Part shown: piece by piece, positions 11,001 to 18,785 of the stretch
How positions within the stretch are numbered: the stretch's first letter is position 1
Layout of the letters: the number at the start of each line of letters is the position of its first letter
NCBI RefSeq assembly: GCF_014656355.1
Contig: NZ_BNCG01000001.1
Span: 497,438 to 561,437 of the forward strand
DNA: 64,000 nt
Reading direction: 5' to 3'
Source: Camelimonas fluminis
GTDB lineage: Bacteria > Pseudomonadota > Alphaproteobacteria > Rhizobiales > Beijerinckiaceae
Translations under genes and position numbers: made by a program
The notes under the pieces: model-generated
The model's database searches: none
Seen by the model: the letters and a program-made list of their open reading frames with translations, nothing else
Told to the model about the DNA's origin: nothing

Positions 11001-11306
11001 TTCGGTGATGACCCGGAGGCCGCGGGCCTGCGCCTCACGGATGAAGCGGCGGAAATCGCGCATCTGGCCAAAGGCGGGATTGATGCCGCGATAGTCGGCG
11101 ATGTCATAGCCGTCGTCGCGCAGGGGCGAGGGGTAGAACGGCATGACCCAGATCGCCGTGGCGCCCAACTCGCGGATGTAGTCGAGCCGCTCCGTCAGGC
11201 CGGCGAAATCGCCGACGCCGTCGTTGTCTGAATCGAAGAATGACTTGACGTGCACCTGATAGATGATGGCGTCACGGTACCAGTGGATGTCATTGCGATC
11301 GATCAT
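8019..11306 (-). CDS. treS: Trehalose synthase-maltokinase fusion (TreS-Mak)
   Basis: A 1095-residue fusion. Residues 1 to about 550 are a GH13 trehalose synthase interconverting trehalose and maltose: nucleophile D205 in GLRLDA, acid/base E247 in LLAEAN, and NHD at 311-313. The C-terminal half is a maltokinase that makes maltose 1-phosphate from ATP, with HGDLHLGQ at 943-950 and the metal Asp D962 in IVDFEG. Such fusions feed the GlgE route to alpha-glucan, though no glgE or glgB is in this window. I chose the ATG at 11306, preceded by GAGGA, because reading further upstream only translates a 19-bp DNA repeat. An EcfG-type promoter lies about 375 bases upstream, implying a long leader. Confidence 0.95.
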   Translation of the reverse strand: MIDRNDIHWYRDAIIYQVHVKSFFDSDNDGVGDFAGLTERLDYIRELGATAIWVMPFYPSPLRDDGYDIADYRGINPAFGQMRDFRRFIREAQARGLRVITELVINHTSDQHPWFQRARTAKPGSPWRDFYVWSDTEDRYKDARIIFCDVEKSNWTWDATAGAYYWHRFYSHQPDLNFENPRVLEAVIEIMEYWFEMGVDGLRLDAISYLVEAEGTSCDNLPGTHEVIRRIRSFIDARYPDRMLLAEANLWPEGIAKYFGDGDECQMAFHFPLMPRMYMAVASEERRPITDILRQTPDIPENCQWAIFLRNHDELTLEMVTQQERDYLWTIYAADARARLNLGIRRRLAPLLENDRRKIELLTSLLLSMPGTPVMYYGDEIGMGDNIYLGDRDGVRTPMQWSPDRNGGFSRADPARLVLPAVQDPVYGFDAVNVESQRRNPSSLLNWMKRMVAARRNTRAFGRGSMRFIYPDNRKILAYLRAFDDETILCVANLSRAPQAAEIELPEFAGWRLVEMSGGAEFPPVSDLPYQITLPAYGFYWFRMEEAAVVDDRFGPRPVPELFTLVLTGAPQGLFEGREGEALARESLPRYLGTRRWFTGSRRRINTAEVRDVAMLPGAGDGNLMLSLVDVTLRSGEQQEFFIPLAVDESGENEALLPYAIARLRRGARMGLLYGAEAAPAFVVGMVRAMRDNAHRPTLHAGAIEFRSGAGLEDAPELDPHDLSRMRLDQSNTSMALGSRMVLKLYRRLQQGVHPEEEMCRYLTEVAGFTHTPRYLGSARHVAADGAITTLALLQDYVRNQGDAWDVATSVMQREIEHLAQLPVEDRPSPEQAFESFGHYAHTIGRRVGEMHAALARQTSDQDFSPVAMTGADVDAIAREAHEQAAKTFAGLRQLLEQAGPARASAADNALLVSNLLEREGACLELIIALSSAAPQGICTRIHGDLHLGQFLIERADVFIVDFEGRADRPVAERRRKTTPMRDVASMLRSVSYVTETVLHNVSQRIAHVDAELVAAARRWRDLSAASFRESYDAAIRDTPLWIHDLTARERLLRLCLLAKALHEINHELERRPDFLHIPIKGAIDLIDQGDGGLA

Positions 11307-11371
11307 GTCGTCCTCACGGCTGGCCCTGGCCCAAAGTCCGGCCAGGGCGGGCCTGGGCCGCCGGGCCCAGA

Positions 11372-11465
11372 CCTGCGTTACCCTGGAGACCTGCGTTGCC
11401 CCCAAAGGCCTGCGTTGCCCCCAAAGGCCTGCGTTGCCCCCAAAGGCCTGCGTTGCTCCCGGCGC
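11372..11465. repeat. 19-bp minisatellite
   Basis: Three perfect copies of CCTGCGTTGCCCCCAAAGG (11390-11408, 11409-11427, 11428-11446) are flanked by degenerate copies at 11372 and 11447. It lies in the presumed 5' leader of treS. A related 18-bp array occurs at 46671-46742. Confidence 0.93.
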
Positions 11466-11546
11466 TTGTGTTGCCCCGAAAGCCTGCGGGCGCGCTGTCG
11501 CCAGGCGGATGCGGCCTGGGGAGAGCCCGCTGCAAACCAAAAAGAT

Positions 11547-11598
11547 GGAGCATTCCCGGGAGCCAGATCATGAACCTGATCATGGCTGGAAACGCTCC
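11547..11598. repeat. Degenerate palindrome
   Basis: GGAGC and GCTCC ends enclose an inner inverted repeat (GATCA...TGATC). The outer ends match module 1 of the composite palindromic element, but the rest is divergent, so membership is uncertain. Confidence 0.4.
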
Positions 11599-11680
11599 AT
11601 TCATTCCACCGAGGCTGGCTGCGTCCGGCCAGGGGAAACCTGCGCCGGACGTGTCGGCGTCAAACGTTGCTGTTATGGCG

Positions 11681-11705
11681 AACGCCGCGCGTCCGCCCCG
11701 GTTCC
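11681..11705 (-). promoter_or_regulatory. EcfG-type stress promoter for treS
   Basis: Read on the minus strand this is GGAAC (11705-11701), exactly 16 bases, then CGTT (11684-11681). That is a perfect match to the consensus of the alphaproteobacterial general-stress sigma factor EcfG. It points toward treS-mak, whose start codon is about 375 bases downstream. Confidence 0.65.
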
Positions 11706-11937
11706 AGCCGCGCGATCGCCCGGAGGTCGCGCGACGTCATCTGCGCCTTCCCTTCGTTTCCCGCCAGTCGCAGCATCAATCCGGATGGCGTCAACCTGGA
11801 TACATGCAGCCCAAATATGGCGAAACATTCAAGCCAGGTTTTGGAGACGAGAAATAATTGACGCTGACATTTCTGCTGGTTTCGCAGGCGGATGCGGCGC
11901 ATGTTTGGGCAGCCGCAGCCCTGATGGCGTCGGATGG

Positions 11938-11962
11938 GGAACAAAACTGTTGTCACAATGTT
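11938..11962 (+). promoter_or_regulatory. Possible EcfG-type promoter for otsB
   Basis: GGAAC (11938-11942), 16 bases, then TGTT (11959-11962): one mismatch to the EcfG -10 element. It points toward otsB, 357 bases downstream. Confidence 0.35.
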
Positions 11963-12318
11963 GGCGTATGGTCATGATTGCGCCGGACAGAACATGGTTC
12001 GGATCTGGCGTTATTTGGCCGCGCCAGTCCGCCATAAAGCGGATGCTGCGCTGCAATATGCGCGTCAAATCGTGCGTCTTTCTTCGCCCGTTTCGGGGCG
12101 CGAACCCGTCATGTGGAGCATGACTGCTCCGCGAACGTCGCCAGAGCCCGGGATGGGCAGACGCCGGGGCATGCCGTCCCGCGACGCTTCAGGCGGCGTA
12201 CAGGTCTGCCTGATCCGCGGCGTGTGACGCCCCGACGCGGACTGGTGCAACAGGAGGATTGGGCGCGGCGCGCCGGAGCGGTCATATCGCTCCTGGGCGG
12301 CCGGGCCAGAAAAAGCTC

Positions 12319-13122
12319 ATGAAAAATCTTGCCCTCGACGGCGCTTCCCATGCGCTGTTCTTCGATATCGACGGCACCTTGCTCGATATTGCCGCGCGAC
12401 CGGACGACGTCAGCGTCCCGGCCCCGCTGAAAACAGGTCTGCAACAGCTTACCCGCAAGTTTGGCGGCGCGCTCGCCCTGGTCAGTGGCCGCAGTGTCCG
12501 CGATATTGACCGCCTGTTTGGCGATCTGAAACCACGCGCCTCCGGCTGCCATGGCGGCGAATTGCGCCTGCTGCCGGGCGGCGAGGTGTTCATGGCCGCC
12601 AGCGGGCGGCTGCCAGCGGCGATCATGGAAAATCTCAAGCGGGTGGCGGCGTCGCATCGCGGCCTGCTGCTGGAGGACAAGGGCGTGTGCGTGGCGGTGC
12701 ACTATCGGGCCGCGCCGACCCTGGGCGCCGCGTTGCGCTACGAACTTGAGGCGATCATCGCCCGCAGCGGCGAAACCGGGCTGACAGTGCTGCCGGGCCG
12801 GCTGGTCTACGAAATCAAGCGCAGTCACGTCGACAAGGGCACGGCGGTGGAGGCGTTCATGCGTCTGCCAGCCTTCGCCGGGCGTCAGCCGGTGTTTATC
12901 GGCGACGACATCACCGATATCGCCGCCTTCTCGGCCGTGAAGAACGTGAAGGGCGGCATGGCCTGGTCGGTGGGGCGCGAACTGGCGCCCGCGACGCGGA
13001 TTTTTGACGACGCCTCGGACGTGCGGGCGTGGATCGCCGCGGAGGCGCGGGCGGAGTTGCAACGAAGCCCCGCCATCGCCCCGCGTCTCGAAACCGGCGC
13101 CCGTAACGCCAGGCTTGCCTGA
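12319..13122 (+). CDS. otsB: Trehalose-6-phosphate phosphatase OtsB
   Basis: A 267-residue HAD-superfamily phosphatase that releases trehalose from trehalose 6-phosphate. The nucleophile motif DIDGT is at residues 16-20, the family HGGE at 78-81, a conserved Lys at 173 and the metal motif GDDITD at 195-200. I prefer the ATG at 12319, which puts the first motif at the usual distance from the N-terminus; its ribosome site is weak (AGAAAAAG). An in-frame TTG at 12259 lies directly after AGGAGG, too close to be used easily. otsA follows after 279 bases that contain their own promoter, so the two genes need not be one transcript. Confidence 0.93.
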   Translation: MKNLALDGASHALFFDIDGTLLDIAARPDDVSVPAPLKTGLQQLTRKFGGALALVSGRSVRDIDRLFGDLKPRASGCHGGELRLLPGGEVFMAASGRLPAAIMENLKRVAASHRGLLLEDKGVCVAVHYRAAPTLGAALRYELEAIIARSGETGLTVLPGRLVYEIKRSHVDKGTAVEAFMRLPAFAGRQPVFIGDDITDIAAFSAVKNVKGGMAWSVGRELAPATRIFDDASDVRAWIAAEARAELQRSPAIAPRLETGARNARLA

Positions 13123-13170
13123 CCGCCCCGGGAATTGGGCGATTTGCTGAAATTTTCCGGACAGGATTGC

Positions 13171-13195
13171 GGAACTGCCGCCATCGACAAACGTT
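13171..13195 (+). promoter_or_regulatory. EcfG-type stress promoter for otsA
   Basis: GGAAC (13171-13175), exactly 16 bases, then CGTT (13192-13195): a perfect EcfG consensus 207 bases before the otsA start codon. otsA is a known general-stress target in other Hyphomicrobiales. Confidence 0.75.
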
Positions 13196-13401
13196 AAGTC
13201 ATAGATCCCAGGCGCGTCTGGACCGGAAAAACCGGCTGCCTGCCTTCCTGTCCTGCGGAAAATCACCTCCGCGGACGTCTGGCCCTTTGGGCGCGGTCTG
13301 TTTTGGCGCGGTTCTTGCGAAGCCTGTCCGGGGATGCTGGCGCGACTATCTGTGCGCCAGCGCGTTGCGTTCACGAAAAACAGGAGCAGGAGGAAAACGC
13401 T

Positions 13402-14820
13402 TTGTCGCGCCTCATCGTCGTATCAAACCGGGTGGCGGCCCCGACCGGCGGAAAGCCCCAGGCCGGCGGCCTTGCGGTGGCTGTTCACGCCGCGCTGAAA
13501 AACCGCCCTGGGCTTTGGTACGGTTGGAGCGGCCGGGTCGCGGAAAATCCGGACCAGCGCCCACAGCTTATGGAGCGCGGCGGCGTTTCTTACGCCGTCA
13601 CTGATCTCTCATCCGCCGATTACCAGGAATATTACAGCGGTTTCGCCAACCGCGTGTTGTGGCCGATCCTGCATTATCGGGTGGACCTGGCCGAGTTCTC
13701 ACGTCTCGATCTCTCTGGCTACATGCGGGTCAACGAATGGTTCGCCCGCCAGGTGTCGGACATCCTGGAGCCGGACGACGTCGTCTGGGTGCATGACTAT
13801 CACATGATGCCGCTGGCCCGGTTTCTGCGCAAACGCGGCCACCGCAACCGCATGGGCTTCTTCCTGCACATTCCGTTGCCGCCGCCGGAGATCCTGCACG
13901 CCCTGCCGCATCACGCCGACGTGGTGGGGGCGCTGACCGACTTCGATCTGGTTGGCTTCCAGACCCCCAACGATCGCGACAATTTCGCCCGCTACCTTCA
14001 GGAAGCCGGCGGCGTCGGCCGCATGGGCAACTCGCAGTTTGACATCAACGGCCGGCGCGTCCAGCTGGGCGCCTTTCCGGTGGGCATCGACACCGGGACG
14101 ATGATGAAGGCGGCGCGGCGCGCCTCGGCCTCGCGCTTCGTGCGCGAACTGAAGGGCAGCCTTGGCAACGCGGCGATGCTGGTCGGCGTCGATCGCCTCG
14201 ATTACTCCAAGGGCATCGCCGGGCGGCTGGACGCCTACGAGCGCTTCCTGGCGGAGAATCCGGAGTGGCGCGGCAAGGTCAGCTATGTGCAGATCACGCC
14301 CAAGAGCCGCTCGGATATCCCGGAATACATGGATATGGACCGGCAGGTGAGCGAGAAGGTCGGCCACATCAACGGCGCCTGGGGCGACGTGTCGTGGACG
14401 CCGATCCGCTACATCAACCAGAGCTATTCCCGCACGGCGCTGGCCACCATCTATCGCTGCGCCCGCGTTGGCCTGGTGACGCCGCTGCGCGACGGCATGA
14501 ACCTGGTGGCCAAGGAATATGTCGCTTCGCAGGACCCCAATGATCCGGGCGTGCTGATCCTGTCGCGGTTTGCTGGCGCGGTGCGCGACCTGCGCGAAGG
14601 GGCGCTGGTGATCAATCCTCACGAAACCGAGGGCATGGCCGCGGCCATCCGCCAGGCGCTGGAGATGCCGCTTGAGGAGCGCAAGGCGCGCTACATCCGG
14701 ATGATCCGTGTGCTGAGGAGCCAGGACATCAACGCATGGGCGGCCGATTTCCTTGAGGCGCTGGAGCAGCCGCCAGCGCGGCGCAGCCTGACGAACAATC
14801 TGCGGGCGATGTTCATGTGA
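13402..14820 (+). CDS. otsA: Trehalose-6-phosphate synthase OtsA
   Basis: A 472-residue GT20 glycosyltransferase that joins glucose from a nucleotide donor to glucose 6-phosphate. The SNRVAAP and GG...AGGL segments, HDYHMMP at residues 131-137, VDRLDYSKGI at 263-272 and the donor-binding DGMNLVAKE are all present. I place the start at a TTG (13402) because AGGAGG lies eight bases upstream and translation then begins SRLIVVSNR, as the family does; no ATG fits. It forms the OtsAB route beside the TreS route. Expression is probably from the EcfG-type promoter upstream. It converges on the helicase gene across a bidirectional terminator. Confidence 0.95.
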   Translation: MSRLIVVSNRVAAPTGGKPQAGGLAVAVHAALKNRPGLWYGWSGRVAENPDQRPQLMERGGVSYAVTDLSSADYQEYYSGFANRVLWPILHYRVDLAEFSRLDLSGYMRVNEWFARQVSDILEPDDVVWVHDYHMMPLARFLRKRGHRNRMGFFLHIPLPPPEILHALPHHADVVGALTDFDLVGFQTPNDRDNFARYLQEAGGVGRMGNSQFDINGRRVQLGAFPVGIDTGTMMKAARRASASRFVRELKGSLGNAAMLVGVDRLDYSKGIAGRLDAYERFLAENPEWRGKVSYVQITPKSRSDIPEYMDMDRQVSEKVGHINGAWGDVSWTPIRYINQSYSRTALATIYRCARVGLVTPLRDGMNLVAKEYVASQDPNDPGVLILSRFAGAVRDLREGALVINPHETEGMAAAIRQALEMPLEERKARYIRMIRVLRSQDINAWAADFLEALEQPPARRSLTNNLRAMFM

Positions 14821-14880
14821 CGCCGGAAGCGGGCGCGCCTCATTGGCTGCGCGGCGTCTGGCCAGAAGACCTGGCGCGAA

Positions 14881-14912
14881 AAAAAGGCGGCGGGAAAACC
14901 CGCCGCCTTTTT
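14881..14912. terminator. Bidirectional terminator between otsA and the helicase gene
   Basis: A 14-bp stem of A5 plus GC block (14881-14894) pairs with 14899-14912 across an AAAA loop. The A-run and T-run give U-tracts in both directions, serving the two convergent genes. Confidence 0.95.
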
Positions 14913-14933
14913 GGCGTTCGCAGTTCAGGCGTT

Positions 14934-16478
14934 TCAGGAACGGTTGCCGCGCGGGCCGTTCATGAAGCCGATGCCGGCGAGATCGCCGCCGTGGCCTTCC
15001 TGATGACGGCCGCCTTCGCGGCGCGCGCCGGGCTGGCCGCGTCCCTCGGGACGGGCGCCCCGGCGCGGCGCGCCATTGCGGCCGGCGTTGTCGCGACCAT
15101 GACCCGCGGCGGCGCGCGGCGCGGCCTGCTGGTCACGGCCTTCGCCGGCCGGAGCAGCGCGGCGGCCGCCGTTCGCGTGGCCGCCATTCGCATGCCCACC
15201 GTTGCCCTGGCCGCCATTGCCCTGGCCAGCGCCGCGGCCACGGTTTTCCTGACGCGGACCGCGCTGGCCGTCGCCGCGACCGGCGCCCTGGGGGCGACGC
15301 TGCTGTTGCTGGCGCGGCGGACGCGGCGCCTCAGGAGCGATCTCGGCGTCTTCGGTGGCGCGGGGCTCAACCGGGATCGACTGGCGGGTCAGCCGCTCGA
15401 TCTGGCGCAGCAGGCCGCGCTCCTCACGGTCGACCAGCGAAATCGCCGAGCCGCTGGCGCCGGCGCGGGCCGTGCGGCCAATGCGGTGCACATAGGTTTC
15501 CGGCACGTTGGGCAGCTCGAAATTGACGACATGGGTCACGCCGTCGACGTCAATGCCGCGCGCGGCGATGTCGGTGGCGACGAGGATGCGGGTCGAGCCG
15601 TCCTTGAAGCCATCGAGGGCGCGCTGGCGCTGGCCCTGGCTCTTGTTGCCGTGGATCGCAGCCGCCGTCAGGCCGGCGCTCTCCAGATGGCGCACGACCC
15701 GGTCGGCGCCATGCTTGGTGCGGGTGAACACCAGGGTGCGGCCGTCGCAGGTGTTGGCCAGCAGATGGGCCAGCTCGACGCGCTTCTGCGCCGCATCGAC
15801 GAACACCACCTTCTGCGTCACCCGCTCGGCGGTGCTGGAGACCGGCGCCACGGCGACGCGCTCGGGATTGTCGAGCATGTCGGCGGCCAGGGCCGCGATC
15901 TCTTTCGGCATGGTGGCCGAGAAGAACAGGGTCTGGCGCTGCTTCGGCAGGACCTTCACCAGTTTGCGGATGGAGTGGATGAAGCCCATGTCCAGCATCT
16001 GGTCGGCTTCGTCCAGCACGAACACCTTGACGCCGTCGAGGCGCAGGGAGCCGGTCGCCATATGGTCGAGCAGGCGGCCGGGGGTGGCCACCAGCACGTC
16101 AACGCCGCGCTGCAGCATCTGGGCCTGGGGGCCGTGGGAGACGCCGCCAAATACGGTGGCGACCGAAATCCGCATGTGGCGCGAGTAGGCGCGGACGGAA
16201 TCGGCGATCTGGCCAGCCAGTTCGCGGGTCGGCGACAGGATCAGCACGCGGCACTGGCGTGGCGGCGTCCGGCCCTTTTCGGCGGCGAGATTGTGCAGGA
16301 TCGGGAGGGTGAAGGCAGCCGTCTTGCCGGTGCCGGTCTGGGCGATGCCCATGAGGTCGCGTCCGGCCATGACGTGGGGGATTGCCTGCGCCTGAATCGG
16401 CGTGGGATTGGCATAGCCCTCGTCAGACAGCGCCGAGAGGATCGGCGCCGCAAGGCCGAGTTCCTGGAAAGATGTCAA
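14934..16478 (-). CDS. DEAD-box RNA helicase (RhlE/CsdA-like)
   Basis: An ATP-dependent RNA helicase of about 514 residues. Motifs with the TTG start as residue 1: AQTGTGKT 46-53, PTREL 83-87, TPGR 132-135, DEAD 156-159, SAT 187-189, then HRIGRTARAG in the second RecA domain. From about residue 375 the protein is a low-complexity Arg/Gly/Asn/Gln-rich tail, expected to be disordered and RNA-binding. I favour the TTG at 16478 because GGAAG is seven bases upstream and the product begins TSFQELGL like the family. An in-frame GTG at 16673 would add 65 unlikely residues. The probable role is ribosome assembly or mRNA turnover, often cold-induced. Confidence 0.9.
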   Translation of the reverse strand: MTSFQELGLAAPILSALSDEGYANPTPIQAQAIPHVMAGRDLMGIAQTGTGKTAAFTLPILHNLAAEKGRTPPRQCRVLILSPTRELAGQIADSVRAYSRHMRISVATVFGGVSHGPQAQMLQRGVDVLVATPGRLLDHMATGSLRLDGVKVFVLDEADQMLDMGFIHSIRKLVKVLPKQRQTLFFSATMPKEIAALAADMLDNPERVAVAPVSSTAERVTQKVVFVDAAQKRVELAHLLANTCDGRTLVFTRTKHGADRVVRHLESAGLTAAAIHGNKSQGQRQRALDGFKDGSTRILVATDIAARGIDVDGVTHVVNFELPNVPETYVHRIGRTARAGASGSAISLVDREERGLLRQIERLTRQSIPVEPRATEDAEIAPEAPRPPRQQQQRRPQGAGRGDGQRGPRQENRGRGAGQGNGGQGNGGHANGGHANGGRRAAPAGEGRDQQAAPRAAAGHGRDNAGRNGAPRRGARPEGRGQPGARREGGRHQEGHGGDLAGIGFMNGPRGNRS

Positions 16479-16882
16479 TGTAAAGCTTCCGGAGCCCTGG
16501 GTCGCGCGGGACGCAAAGGGCCGTTGCGGATCGCCCTGCGTGTGGGGCGTCCAGAAATTGGGCGTCGGCGGGGCGAAGCGGGACCAAGCGAAATCCGGTC
16601 GAACCAGACCGGCGTTTTGCCCTGTCTCTTCAGATGATGCATTTACGGAAAATGCTTCAGAAGCTTCACGCACGCGGCACGCACGCCGCAGGCCGCATCA
16701 GGCGGCTACGACGGGGCATGTGCCGCTTTTGGGTTGAAATGTCAAGGGACAGCGCTGACGCGCCCCTCGCCCAGCCATTCCCGGGGCCGTTCCCGATCAG
16801 GATGGACCGGAGGCGGCTCCGTGGCTCCCGGTTTTGAGCGCGTGCTGATCGACCAGACGATTTCGCCTGGTTGGAAAGCGCT
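16479..16882. other. Intergenic region between helicase and protease-like genes
   Basis: The left part is the helicase leader, with a CCGGTC...GACCGG hairpin near 16592-16609. The right part is the composite palindrome at 16783-16883. No gene is seen. Confidence 0.5.
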
Positions 16883-16883
16883 C
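16783..16883. repeat. Composite palindromic repeat, copy 2
   Basis: Module 1 (16783-16820) and module 2 (16836-16883, sharing GATCGACCAGACGATT with copy 1) are in the same order and orientation as at 3.5 kb, but the right arm of module 2 is eroded. The element ends on the first base of the stop codon of the protease-like gene. Confidence 0.8.
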
Positions 16884-18409
16884 TAGCGGGCGCCGCAGGA
16901 GACCGGCGCGAGCCGGGCGCGCCAGCGGGCGACGATGGCGCCGGCGCCTTCCGGAGCGGCGCCAGCCGAAGCCGCGGCTTGTGGCGTGACGCCAGCGTCG
17001 GCGAGCAGGCGCCGGACGCTGTCGGCATTGGCCAGGGGCTGATCGGCGGCCAGCGCCACGCCCGCGACGGCCGGGGCGGCGGTCTGACCCGAGATAACGC
17101 CGACGATGGCGCCGGTGTTGTCCAGCGCCAGGGCTCCGGCGCCGCCGGGCTGGAGCGCGGCGTTGACCTTGCCGGTCTGTCTGGTTTCGATGAACTGGCC
17201 CGGGATCACGGACAACTGCGGCTTGCCAGCCGGATCGGCCGTCCAGGCGGCGAGCACCAGCGCGCCGGCTGGCTGCCCGTCGCCCGCCGGTGCAAGCGTG
17301 ATGGGGCCAGCGTTGGCCGGATTGACGCCAGCGGCGGACAGCAGGCTGAGGTCGCTCTGGCGATCGCTGGCGGTGACCGTCGCGGTCGCATCGCCAAGGC
17401 GGATGTCCTTGCAGCCGCGCACGGCGGCGGTGGCGGTGAGGGCGCGGCCTGGTCCGATCAGCAACGCCGTGCCGGTGAGTGGCGAACTGGCGAACTGGGA
17501 TGTCGCCGCCGCACCGTCGGGCCGGAGGGCCGCCTGGGCGCCAGAGGCGGGCTGGCCCGGCTGCTGGCCGCCAGATGAGGCAGCCCCCGGCGGAATAGCT
17601 CCTGGCTTGCCGGCAAACGGGACGAAGCTGTTGGCGATGGCAATGGTCACCCGGTCCATCGCCGCGGCGTCAGTGACAGGGTAAACGAAGGTGAAGCCAC
17701 GCAGTCCGTCTGGCCCGGCGGCGACGCGGGTGAAGAAGCGGCGGGCGCCTTCGTCGCCGGTGACCACGGCGAAGTCCGGCCGCAGCAGTTTGTAGGTGAC
17801 TTTGCGGCCAGGCGCGGCGCTGGTGGCGCGGGCGAACCAGGCGGGCAGGTCGCCATCTGCCGCGCCGCCGGCGAACAGGGTGAGCGAGGCCGGCGTCCGC
17901 GACGACGACAGCCGGGTGCGGCCAGGCGCACTCTCCTTGCGGTCGAACAGGCGGGCGGGCGAACCGATGCGCGCGCCGGTGGCGGCGTCATCGATCTGCG
18001 TGAAGCCAACAGCGCTTTTTTGTTTGTTGGCGGCGGCGCGCAGCACGGCGAGGCCTGGCCCGGCGACGACCGCGCCTGGTTGCAGCAGTTCGCGTTTCTC
18101 AAAGGCGGCCACGGCGTCGGCGGTGCGCTGGCCGAAGGCGCCGTCGGTCACGCCATTGTACAGGCCAAGCCAGACGAGCGAATCCTGCACCGCCTTGCGG
18201 TCGGCCTCAGGCAATGCCTCCCACCGTTCGCGTTGCTGTTGCAGTTGCAGGGCGCGCTCGGCGGTCGACACAGGACGCTGGGCCTGCGCCTGCAGCGGCA
18301 GGGCGCCCAGCGCCAGGCACAGGGCGGCAAGGCTGATACAGCCAAAGCGGGCGCCAGCCGGGCGCATCGCCCTGCTGCGTTTGCTGATGACCGCTCCTGT
18401 CTGGCGCAT
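16883..18409 (-). CDS. Exported peptidoglycan-binding protein with an inactive trypsin-like domain
   Basis: A 508-residue exported protein. A signal sequence covers about residues 21-44, a peptidoglycan-binding-like fold lies at 71-110, and a trypsin-type domain at about 312-460. In that domain the His motif LTNAHVV of active relatives reads LTATAAV (A328 in the His position). The Asp is kept (D353 in QSDLSLL), and the Ser motif GNSGG reads GGAGA (A424 in the Ser position). Two of the three catalytic residues are therefore gone. AAGGA precedes the ATG. It is divergent from the alpha-2-macroglobulin gene, a periplasmic protease trap, so a shared cell-wall or protease-defence role is possible but unproven. 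Confidence 0.75.
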   Translation of the reverse strand: MRQTGAVISKRSRAMRPAGARFGCISLAALCLALGALPLQAQAQRPVSTAERALQLQQQRERWEALPEADRKAVQDSLVWLGLYNGVTDGAFGQRTADAVAAFEKRELLQPGAVVAGPGLAVLRAAANKQKSAVGFTQIDDAATGARIGSPARLFDRKESAPGRTRLSSSRTPASLTLFAGGAADGDLPAWFARATSAAPGRKVTYKLLRPDFAVVTGDEGARRFFTRVAAGPDGLRGFTFVYPVTDAAAMDRVTIAIANSFVPFAGKPGAIPPGAASSGGQQPGQPASGAQAALRPDGAAATSQFASSPLTGTALLIGPGRALTATAAVRGCKDIRLGDATATVTASDRQSDLSLLSAAGVNPANAGPITLAPAGDGQPAGALVLAAWTADPAGKPQLSVIPGQFIETRQTGKVNAALQPGGAGALALDNTGAIVGVISGQTAAPAVAGVALAADQPLANADSVRRLLADAGVTPQAAASAGAAPEGAGAIVARWRARLAPVSCGAR

Positions 18410-18785
18410 GCCGTGTCCTTTTCCCCAACCTTGGCCAGATCCAACCCTGAATCTGATCCGCCTGGAATCAACCAGCCGACATGGAAGAGGTCAATTGTGC
18501 GGCGGCGGCGGGCGGCTCACGAGGCGGTTACGCATGGCAAATATTGCGAGCGCCGACGCTGCATGCTGCTGGTCACGAGAAACTGAGGCCGCCGGCTGTC
18601 GCGTGGCCTTGCCGTGATCGCCAGCGCGCGGGAGACTCCCTCGCGCCGCCCGTTCCGGATGTTTGCAACCTGAATCAGGGTGATCGTCTATCTTGTTGAT
18701 ATTGCGCATTTTTACCGAAATTTGCGGCGTGCTTGCTTGAAAGCGCCCGCGGCGCAAGGGCAGAATAACGCAGCCGGAGCAGGGC
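18410..18785. other. Divergent promoter region
   Basis: Lies between the pseudo-protease (minus) and alpha-2-macroglobulin (plus) genes. A short AT-rich patch near 18690-18725 is the likeliest promoter area. No repeat or gene is seen. Confidence 0.4.

Larger units (their letters stand above)
11307..12318. other. Roughly 1-kb divergent intergenic region between treS and otsB
   Basis: No credible gene. In order it holds a 19-bp minisatellite (11372-11465), a degenerate palindrome (11547-11598), a perfect EcfG-type promoter pointing toward treS (11681-11705) and a weaker one pointing toward otsB (11938-11962). Several open frames cross it but none has a good ribosome site or family likeness. 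Confidence 0.6.

Noticed and set aside
9393-11231. 612-codon open frame on the plus strand
   Set aside because: Antisense to treS-mak, whose catalytic motifs are all in place; long antisense frames are expected at this GC content.
11390-11446. CRISPR-like array
   Set aside because: Units are 19 bp with no spacers between them; it is a plain tandem repeat.
11263-12123. Long plus-strand frames in the treS-otsB gap
   Set aside because: They translate the minisatellite and promoter DNA and have no family likeness.
14817-16637. 606-codon open frame on the plus strand
   Set aside because: Antisense to the DEAD-box helicase gene and without any family likeness.
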